NCBI GenBank assembly: GCA_031289575.1
Contig: JAITPE010000052.1
Span: 1 to 6,341 of the forward strand
Length of the DNA: 6,341 nt
Origin: Spirochaetia bacterium
Lineage (GTDB): Bacteria > Spirochaetota > UBA4802 > UBA5550
Direction: 5' to 3'
Below, in pieces: positions 1-5,098 of this stretch. The translations under genes and the position numbers were made by a program. Within the stretch, counting starts at the first letter, position 1. Each line of letters begins with the position of its first letter. The notes below the pieces were generated by a model. That model was not told the origin of the DNA and searched no databases. It saw only the letters and a list, made by a program, of their open reading frames with translations.

Positions 1-146
1 AGCACAAATGGACGGAAATTTCCTATGTAGTCCTCGGTGGGCATAACAATGTAATTAAAGTGATACAGGTAATACACAAAAAGGCCGCAGATGAGGACAA
101 ACGGAAAAAAAGTACCTGAACGAATTATTTTTTTTAGCCTCTTCAT
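1..146 (-). CDS. Partial membrane-anchored protein of unknown function (5' end only)
   Basis: An open frame on the minus strand starts at ATG 146-144 and runs off the left edge, giving 48 complete codons. The product begins with a basic stretch (MKRLKKIIRSG) followed by a hydrophobic, aromatic-rich segment at about residues 12-34 (TFFPFVLICGLFVYYLYH), then a more polar stretch containing PTEDYIGNFRP. This is the pattern of an uncleaved signal anchor or first membrane helix with the N-terminus inside. No strong Shine-Dalgarno sequence precedes the ATG. A good promoter lies about 45 nt upstream (193-222, minus strand), which supports the gene being real and divergently transcribed from the ABC operon. 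I do not recognise the family, and the visible part is too short to assign a function. Confidence 0.6.
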   Translation of the reverse strand, partial: MKRLKKIIRSGTFFPFVLICGLFVYYLYHFNYIVMPTEDYIGNFRPFV

Positions 147-192
147 GATTGTGTTTCGTTTTGCGCGGTTTTTTATTTTCGGCCGCTTAGAG

Positions 193-222
193 TTTATCAC
201 AGAACAAACCTGTTTTTGTCAA
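193..222 (-). promoter_or_regulatory. Candidate sigma-70-type promoter for the leftward gene
   Basis: Read on the minus strand, a perfect TTGACA -35 box (plus-strand TGTCAA, 217-222) is followed after 18 nt by GATAAA (plus-strand TTTATC, 193-198), a 4/6 match to TATAAT. The -10 box is preceded by TG plus one base, an extended -10 motif that often compensates for a weaker -10. Transcription would start near 186, giving a leader of about 40 nt before the ATG at 146. The assignment rests on consensus matching only. Confidence 0.55.
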
Positions 223-347
223 CGCTTAAAAAGGCTTAAGTATAGTTGACATTTTACCAGCGTTTTTGACTACCACAAACTGCATCTCTTTCTGACAGAC
301 ATGCAGTCCTGCAACCTGATGCCGCAGCAGCAAAAAAAATTGCTTTA

Positions 348-399
348 CATAGTAACTATGAATTATTTCAGATTCCTATAGTATCAGTAAAACTACTAT
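348..399. promoter_or_regulatory. ATAGT/ACTAT dyad cluster at the ABC operon start (possible operator)
   Basis: A perfect 13-bp palindrome CATAGT-A-ACTATG lies at 348-360. A second dyad with arms ATAGTA (378-383) and TACTAT (394-399) follows, centred about 34 bp further on and ending at the operon start. Together these give four copies of the same 5-bp half-site in 52 bp. The second dyad covers the best -10-like hexamer for the operon (TATAGT, 377-382) and the region where transcription would begin. This geometry suits a repressor site, but the stretch is AT-rich and short dyads arise by chance, so this remains a candidate. Confidence 0.35.
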
Positions 400-409
400 G
401 GAGTACAAT

Positions 410-1351
410 ATGATCAGCGCCAGCAATCTTACAAAATACTATGGCGATTTCAGGGCTGTAAACAATATCTCCTTCTCAATTAATGAGGGCGAGATCACCG
501 GACTTCTCGGGCCTAACGGCGCCGGAAAAACAACCACCCTGCGCATGCTTACCTGCTATCTAAAACCTACGCAGGGAACAATTCTTATTGACAATGTTAA
601 AACAAGCGAGAACCCGCTCAAGGTCAAGGAACTCATAGGCTATCTGCCCGAATCGGCTCCGATTTACGGCGACATGATAGTCTACGACTACCTCTTGTAC
701 GCGGCCTCTCTCCGCGGAATAACTGATTCCGAAAAAAAAATCGCGGAAATCGCGCTCCTCTGCGGCATTCGGGAAGTTATGCACAAGAACATAAGCGAGC
801 TTTCAAAAGGATACAAGCAGCGCGTCGGCCTCGCGCACGCAATGCTTCACGATCCAAAGATTCTGATTCTCGATGAACCTACATCGGGCCTTGACCCAAA
901 CCAAATAATCGAAATACGCCGGCTCATAAAAGAAATAGGCAAGCGAAAAACCGTAATTCTGTCCACCCACATTCTTTCCGAGGTAGAGGCAACCTGCGAC
1001 AGAGTCATAATAATAAACAACGGAAACATCGCGGCCGATGATTATACGGCAAACCTGCACTCGTCAAGCGCGCGGCAAAACCGGATCATAGTTAAAATAA
1101 CGGGCGCCGATTACGGCGCCTTGAGCCGCACGCTCGCTTCCATAGACGGAGCCGGACCTGTTGAAGAACTGCACGGAGGCGCGCTTACCGGCGCCTCCGT
1201 TGCAGTTTCGGCCGGCAAAGACATCCGCCCCGATATATTCAACGCCGTAAAGGAAAACGGCTGGACACTGTACGAAATGGCGCTGGAACAGCAGAGCCTT
1301 GAAAGCATTTTTAGACAACTGACAACCGGAGGAGAAAATCATGAGTCATAG
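410..1351 (+). CDS. ABC transporter ATP-binding protein, gliding-type (GldA-like)
   Basis: This is the cytoplasmic ATPase that drives an ABC-2-type exporter. Numbered from the ATG at 410 (313 residues), it has Walker A GPNGAGKTT at about 34-42 and IGYLPE at the Q-loop (76-81), with Glu where most ABC proteins have Gln. I recall that substitution as common in the GldA/NatA-like group. The signature LSKGYKQR is at 131-138, Walker B ILILDEPTSGLDP at 151-163, and the H-loop STHIL has its His at 187. The C-terminal ~100 residues form the accessory domain typical of such ATPases and end with the LESIFRQLT motif. An in-frame ATG at 398 would add four residues. I prefer 410 because GGAG (400-403) sits 6 nt before it and overlaps the earlier ATG. 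It overlaps the permease gene by 11 nt. The ATPase identity is certain; the substrate is unknown. The gene carries a strong internal hairpin at 1167-1207. Confidence 0.95.
   Translation: MISASNLTKYYGDFRAVNNISFSINEGEITGLLGPNGAGKTTTLRMLTCYLKPTQGTILIDNVKTSENPLKVKELIGYLPESAPIYGDMIVYDYLLYAASLRGITDSEKKIAEIALLCGIREVMHKNISELSKGYKQRVGLAHAMLHDPKILILDEPTSGLDPNQIIEIRRLIKEIGKRKTVILSTHILSEVEATCDRVIIINNGNIAADDYTANLHSSSARQNRIIVKITGADYGALSRTLASIDGAGPVEELHGGALTGASVAVSAGKDIRPDIFNAVKENGWTLYEMALEQQSLESIFRQLTTGGENHES
1103..1120. repeat. Perfect 6-bp GGCGCC hairpin inside the ATPase gene
   Basis: Two copies of the self-complementary hexamer GGCGCC (1103-1108 and 1115-1120) flank a 6-nt loop (GATTAC), and G1102/T1121 adds a possible wobble pair. 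The hairpin lies in the part of the gene coding for the accessory C-terminal domain, 47 nt before a much larger hairpin. It is not followed by a T-run, so it is not an intrinsic terminator. Its function, if any, is unknown. Confidence 0.5.
1167..1207. repeat. Long inverted repeat inside the ATPase gene (16-bp stem, 8-nt loop)
   Basis: The left arm AACTGC + ACGGAGGCGC (1167-1172, 1173-1182) and right arm GCGCCTCCGT + GCAGTT (1191-1200, 1202-1207) are fully complementary except for one unpaired T at 1201. This gives 16 base pairs around the 8-nt loop GCTTACCG, and G1166/T1208 could extend it by a wobble pair. As RNA it would be a very stable stem-loop. It encodes the stretch ELHGGALTGASVAVS in the accessory C-terminal domain, a variable region that need not constrain codon choice. 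No T-run follows, so it is not an ordinary terminator. It could be an RNA processing or pausing signal, or a palindromic element inserted in frame. Confidence 0.75.
1328..1334 (+). promoter_or_regulatory. Strong Shine-Dalgarno site for the permease gene
   Basis: GGAGGAG, 6 nt before the ATG at 1341, lies within the 3' end of the ATPase coding sequence. It is the strongest ribosome binding site in the window and fixes the permease start despite the 11-nt overlap. Confidence 0.8.
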
Positions 1352-2051
1352 AGAAGCCGCGGTAATAATGAAACGGGAACTCCGCGCGTACTTTACAAGC
1401 CCTGTGGCCTATATTGTAATAGCGCTTTTTCTTGTATTCAACGGATTCTTTTTCTTTAAGGATTTCTTTTATTTTAGACAGGCCGAAATGAGAAGTTTTT
1501 TCCAAAGGCTGCCGCTTTTCTTCGCGGTTTTTGTTCCGGCCCTGACAATGCGTCTTTTCTCCGAAGAAAAGCACAGCGGATCAATAGAAATTCTGCTTAC
1601 CATGCCGGTCACAACATATGACGCGGTAATAGGAAAGTTTCTTGCCGGGAGCGTTTTCGCCGCGCTATCTCTCGCGCCTACGCTGCTGTACATGATTACC
1701 GTTATTTTTGTGGGCAGCCCTGATCCGGGGCCGCTGCTTGGAGGTTACATAGGCGCGCTTTTTCTCGGCGCGTCTTATGCGGCAATCGGAGTGTGTGTTT
1801 CTTCATCCACAAAAAATCAGGTGACGGCCTTCATCATAGCGCTGGCGGTAAATCTTACCCTCTGGCTCATGAGCAATGTAACCGTATTTCTTCCATCGAA
1901 GCTGCGCTTCCTTGAGTATTTCGGAATTGATTTTCATTTTCAAAACATCGCAAAGGGGCTTATTGATTTTAGAGATTTGGTATATTTTCTCTCCATCATA
2001 GTCATTGCTGTTATAGCGGCTGTCAAAATAATTGATGAGAGGAAAAAATAA
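1341..2051 (+). CDS. ABC-2 type transporter permease, gliding-type (GldF-like)
   Basis: This 236-residue integral membrane protein should form the channel half of the exporter driven by the preceding ATPase. Hydrophobic segments suggest six helices, at roughly residues 20-39, 57-70, 100-124, 132-153, 161-180 and 214-230. Family features are the amphipathic start with KRELRAYFTSPVAYI leading into helix 1, and the cytoplasmic loop RLFSEEKHSGSIEILLTMPVT (split here as RLFSEEKHSGS, 71-81, then IEILLTMPVT, 82-91), the usual contact to the ATPase in ABC-2 permeases of this type. Length and topology match GldF-like proteins. Start choice is firm: GGAGGAG at 1328-1334 lies 6 nt before the ATG. It overlaps the ATPase gene by 11 nt, and its stop codon directly abuts the next start. 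The cargo is not indicated. Confidence 0.92.
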   Translation: MSHREAAVIMKRELRAYFTSPVAYIVIALFLVFNGFFFFKDFFYFRQAEMRSFFQRLPLFFAVFVPALTMRLFSEEKHSGSIEILLTMPVTTYDAVIGKFLAGSVFAALSLAPTLLYMITVIFVGSPDPGPLLGGYIGALFLGASYAAIGVCVSSSTKNQVTAFIIALAVNLTLWLMSNVTVFLPSKLRFLEYFGIDFHFQNIAKGLIDFRDLVYFLSIIVIAVIAAVKIIDERKK

Positions 2052-4157
2052 ATGAAAGAGATTATAGCAAAAATTATAGATTCGCTCAAAAAAACCACAG
2101 GGGCAAGCGAGAGGAGCGTGCAGATAGTTCTTACTGTAATTATCATACTGCTTGTTAATTTCGCGGCCGCAACCTGTAACATGCGGTGCGATCTTACGCG
2201 CAGCAATTCATACTCGCTTTCGAAAAAGAGCAAGACCGTGGTGAGAGACCTGAGAGAAAACATGAAAATAAAGGTTTTCTTCTCGGAGAATCTTCCGCCG
2301 CAGCATATGACTGTGTTCCGCTACCTTAAGGATATTCTCGATGAGTATGATTATTACGGCAGCAGAAACTTCAGCTATGAAATAGTTCCCGAAAAAGACC
2401 TTGAGCGCGAGGCCGGCAGCTACGGAATACAGCCCATTCAAAGCCAGGAATTCGACAACGACCAGACAACACTCCGCCGCGCGTACATGGGACTTGTAAT
2501 TCAGCACGCCGATCTCTTGGAAAAAATAAACGCGCTCACCAATACGTCGGGCCTTGAGTACGAAATAACATCGCGCATGGAAAAAATGGCTGCCAAAGTA
2601 AACTCGCTGCTTAAACTTGAGAAGCCAATAACCGTACGCCTTTACCATGACAGCAGGCTCAAGTCGCTTCCGATAAACGGAATCGACAAACTCGAACAGC
2701 TTGTAAGCGAAGCCGTGCAGGCGAGCGCTGCCATAAACTACAATAAACTTGTTTTTGAATCGGCCGATACGGCGAACGATCCCGATATTGAAAAAACCGC
2801 GCGAGCTTACGGGCTGAACATTCTGCAATGGAAAGCGGGGGGCACAGCGAACCGCGGACTGCTCGCCATTGTCCTGATCAATGACAGCAAATTCAAGGCG
2901 ATAAACCTTGAACTTCCGGCAGCCATTTTCGGCGGATATACCATAAGCGGAATTGAACATCTCGAAGACAACATAAATGATTCGATTCCGCCGCTTCTCG
3001 GCGGCAGCCAAAAAATAGGCTACCTTGCGGAACACGGAACAGTGGACATCAACGACAGCAGAGGCAATGACGGCGGAGCCGTGCTGAAAGAAATACTCTC
3101 CGATTACGAGCTCGTTCCCATTTCGCTTACGGGGGATATTCCGTCGGGTATTTCAACCCTCATTATAAACGCGCCGCGCGGAGAGTTTGCTCCCGCCGAA
3201 CTGTACAGGCTCGACCAGTACTTAATGGCCGGCAACAGCGCGCTTGTATTCATCGACTCGTTTGAGGAAATTAATAATGATGAGATGAGCATGTTCCGCC
3301 AACAAAGCCAGCCCGTTACAATACCTGTGGATTCGGGACTTGATGAAATCCTGCGGCACTACGGCGTAACCGTTGAAAAAAATATTGTGCTCGATGATAA
3401 CTGCGCCAAAATTAATCTTGGCCAAATGATAAAAGATTATCCGCTTCTGCCCGTTATTCTCAAAAACGGGTTCAGCCGAAAAAATGTCATAACAAAATAC
3501 CTGAACAGCGCGGCTATGTACAAGGTCTCGCCGCTTGAGTATGATTCTGAAAAACTTAAAGAAAGAGGAATCACAGCCGAGACGCTCATAGCCTCGTCAA
3601 AAGAAAGCCGGCTTATGGGTGAGCGCGTTGATTTTAATCCTTTCATGCTTGAAACCGGCAAGAGCGATGAACTCAAATCGTATCCGCTGTCTGTGGAACT
3701 CTCCGGAAAGTTTGAAAGTTTTTTCAAGGGAAAGGATACTCCGCTTAAAGAAGAACAAGGCGCGCTTAACTTGATACACCGGCTTGACGAAACAATAGAA
3801 CACGGAAAAACAAGACTCATAGTAACAGGAACATCGCAGATTACCCGCTCCGAGTTTCTGCTCAATTCCAGAAAAATTTTAGCGGGCAGCGGAGAAGAGG
3901 GCGAGGCTTTTTCCAATGAAATTTTGATTCACGGAATGGCCGATTATCTCACCGGCAACGATTACATACCCGAGATGAAAAGCAAGAGCCTTGCTTACAA
4001 TCCGATCGACAAACAAAGCGCAAGCTGGCGCTTTGTTTTAAAGGCAATAAATATAGCCGGAGCTCCCATCTTAGTTATCGTCTGGGGTCTTATTGCCTGG
4101 CGCAGATGGAAAAACAGAAAAATTTTAATACACAAAAAATTCAGCGAGGCGTCATGA
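2052..4157 (+). CDS. GldG-family ABC transporter auxiliary protein, long form with a duplicated N-terminal domain
   Basis: This 701-residue protein is anchored at both ends, with helices at about residues 23-41 and 666-683 (the second followed by basic RRWKNRK), leaving a large domain probably outside the cytoplasmic membrane. Just after the first helix is the GldG hallmark DLTRSNSYSLS (47-57), followed by IKVFFSENLPP. Residues about 321-410 resemble the ABC_transp_aux region: IGYLAEHG, then a Pro-Ser-Gly / TLIINAPRG strand and a LDQYLMAGNSALVFID segment. LDEILRHYGVTVEKNIVLD is also typical. The stretch 190-310 looks like a second copy of 70-180, which helps explain a length well above the roughly 550 residues I recall for GldG. 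The start ATG directly follows the permease stop, with AGAGG at 2038-2042. Its role in transport (substrate handling or assembly) is not established for this family. Confidence 0.9.
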   Translation: MKEIIAKIIDSLKKTTGASERSVQIVLTVIIILLVNFAAATCNMRCDLTRSNSYSLSKKSKTVVRDLRENMKIKVFFSENLPPQHMTVFRYLKDILDEYDYYGSRNFSYEIVPEKDLEREAGSYGIQPIQSQEFDNDQTTLRRAYMGLVIQHADLLEKINALTNTSGLEYEITSRMEKMAAKVNSLLKLEKPITVRLYHDSRLKSLPINGIDKLEQLVSEAVQASAAINYNKLVFESADTANDPDIEKTARAYGLNILQWKAGGTANRGLLAIVLINDSKFKAINLELPAAIFGGYTISGIEHLEDNINDSIPPLLGGSQKIGYLAEHGTVDINDSRGNDGGAVLKEILSDYELVPISLTGDIPSGISTLIINAPRGEFAPAELYRLDQYLMAGNSALVFIDSFEEINNDEMSMFRQQSQPVTIPVDSGLDEILRHYGVTVEKNIVLDDNCAKINLGQMIKDYPLLPVILKNGFSRKNVITKYLNSAAMYKVSPLEYDSEKLKERGITAETLIASSKESRLMGERVDFNPFMLETGKSDELKSYPLSVELSGKFESFFKGKDTPLKEEQGALNLIHRLDETIEHGKTRLIVTGTSQITRSEFLLNSRKILAGSGEEGEAFSNEILIHGMADYLTGNDYIPEMKSKSLAYNPIDKQSASWRFVLKAINIAGAPILVIVWGLIAWRRWKNRKILIHKKFSEAS

Positions 4158-5098
4158 ACAAAAAAATATACGCGAGCATTGCAGTAATCCTGTTCCTTGT
4201 GCTCTACCTTCTGTTCAAAAACAACGACAGCGATACTCCGGAGCTTAAACCGGTAAAGGCCGAGCCCGACTACATTCTCATTCAAAAGGGCGGCAGCAAG
4301 ATATTCTTTCAGCGCGGCGGCGGTCATTGGCTTATAAATGAAGCTGAATATCCGGCCGACGAAAACGCCGTAGCGGATTTTACAGACAGAATAAAAAATC
4401 TCAAGCTCGCCGGCCTTATTTCGAACCAGCCCTATTACGCGAGATTCGGGCTTGATCCCGAAAATGAAATGATTGTTATTCTCAAAAAAGGCGACGCGGT
4501 CATAAGAAAATTATCAATCGGCTCGACAGCGTCAACAGGCCGTCATACCTTTGTACGCGTTGATGATAAACCTGAGGTATACCAGACAGAAGAACTTTTT
4601 TCGGCCGACAGCGACATGAACATCAATGAGTACCGAGACAAGAAGATTTGCAAAATCAATGAGAAAGATATCGCCTCGGTCAGCGTTTCTTACAGGGGGA
4701 AAAACTTTACCTTCAGCCGCGGCGAAGAACCCGATGTGTGGAAATGCCCGGAACTCGGAGACGCCGCGCTTGACAAGAAGAAGGTGTCATCCTTTGTATC
4801 ATCAATCGTCTCGCTCAGGGCCTCGGATTTTGCCGAAACTCCAATTTTGCCTGCCGCTCCCCAAGCGGCGGAGATTACGGTAAAATCAAAAAGCGCAGCC
4901 GAACTCGTGTTGACTCTCAAGCGGTACGGCGCGGCGGACAAGAATGAATACGTTGTTGCCTCATCGGACAGCAAGTACCAATTTATAATAGAAGAATGGA
5001 AGGCCAAGAAATTTTTTATCGAAAATATTTCCGAATACAAAGAGGAAAAGAAAGAAGAAAAGAAAGAAAAAGAACAATCAAAGGATGGTGACCGGTGA
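4154..5098 (+). CDS. DUF4340 domain-containing membrane-anchored protein
   Basis: This 314-residue protein starts with a single anchor helix (MNKKIYASIAVILFLVLYLL), so most of it is probably extracytoplasmic. The body shows a two-fold repeat: residues 40-90 (ILIQKGG..FFQR....W.I....YPAD..AV..F...I..L) and 173-225 (ASVSVSYRGKNFTFSRG....W..... then F...I.SLRASDF). YARFGLD (95-101) and YRDKKICKINEKDI (160-173) are typical of DUF4340 proteins, which commonly follow GldG-family genes. The last ~19 residues are almost only Lys, Glu and Asp. I chose ATG 4154 over the in-frame ATG 4106 because it starts directly at the anchor, has GAGG at 4146-4149 and makes a 4-nt ATGA overlap with the preceding stop. 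The earlier start would overlap by 52 nt. The biochemical role is unknown. Confidence 0.85.
   Translation: MNKKIYASIAVILFLVLYLLFKNNDSDTPELKPVKAEPDYILIQKGGSKIFFQRGGGHWLINEAEYPADENAVADFTDRIKNLKLAGLISNQPYYARFGLDPENEMIVILKKGDAVIRKLSIGSTASTGRHTFVRVDDKPEVYQTEELFSADSDMNINEYRDKKICKINEKDIASVSVSYRGKNFTFSRGEEPDVWKCPELGDAALDKKKVSSFVSSIVSLRASDFAETPILPAAPQAAEITVKSKSAAELVLTLKRYGAADKNEYVVASSDSKYQFIIEEWKAKKFFIENISEYKEEKKEEKKEKEQSKDGDR
5041..5092 (+). repeat. Low-complexity purine tract encoding a Lys/Glu tail
   Basis: Almost uninterrupted A/G sequence made of short GAA/AAG/AAA repeats encodes the charged tail of the DUF4340 protein. It ends in AAGGA (5081-5085), which lies 9 nt before the hisD GTG and probably serves as its ribosome binding site. 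Tracts of this kind are prone to length change by slippage. Confidence 0.6.

Larger units (their letters stand above)
147..409. other. Divergent intergenic control region
   Basis: No convincing gene is present in this stretch between the leftward gene and the ABC operon. It holds the leftward promoter (193-222). It also holds a GTCAAC/GTTGAC inverted pair (218-223 and 245-250) enclosing two direct copies of GCTTAA spaced 10 bp apart (224-229, 234-239). A 7-bp inverted repeat ACTGCAT/ATGCAGT (279-285, 301-307) follows, then the ATAGT/ACTAT dyads described separately. The 10-bp spacing of the GCTTAA copies would put both on the same face of the helix, as expected for an operator, but no regulator can be named. 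For the plus strand, TATAGT at 377-382 is a 5/6 match to a -10 box, with no recognisable -35 box at the right distance. Confidence 0.5.

Noticed and set aside
246..271. TTGACA at 246-251 as a -35 box for the plus-strand operon.
   Set aside because: No acceptable -10 hexamer lies 15-19 nt downstream, and it is about 160 nt from the gene start.
329..344. AGCAA/TTGCT hairpin upstream of the operon as a terminator.
   Set aside because: The stem is 5 bp and AT-rich, no T-run follows, and there is no plus-strand gene before it to terminate.
301..381. A 26-codon plus-strand open frame (starting MQSCNLMPQQ) upstream of the ABC operon, possibly a leader peptide.
   Set aside because: It has no Shine-Dalgarno sequence, no attenuator-like structure with a T-run follows it, and its composition is not suggestive.
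398..409. The earlier in-frame ATG at 398 as the start of the ATPase.
   Set aside because: The GGAG ribosome site (400-403) overlaps this ATG and is correctly spaced for the ATG at 410, which also gives the usual short lead before the NLTKYYG strand.
2208..3035. A 275-codon open frame antisense to the GldG-family gene.
   Set aside because: It is the codon-bias shadow of a clearly real gene: composition is odd (rich in Val, Phe, Arg, Tyr), it shows no recognisable motif, and no promoter or ribosome site is evident.
3450..3470. CCCGTT/AACGGG hairpin inside the GldG-family gene as a terminator.
   Set aside because: The stem is only 6 bp with a 9-nt loop, no T-run follows, and the reading frame continues through it.
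3437..3916. A 159-codon Ser-rich open frame antisense to the GldG-family gene.
   Set aside because: The Ser/Leu/Pro-rich composition is the expected reverse reading of the sense codons, and nothing supports translation.
4106..4153. An in-frame ATG at 4106 as the start of the DUF4340 protein.
   Set aside because: It would overlap the GldG-family gene by 52 nt and add a polar stretch before the anchor. ATG 4154 has a ribosome site and a 4-nt ATGA overlap.
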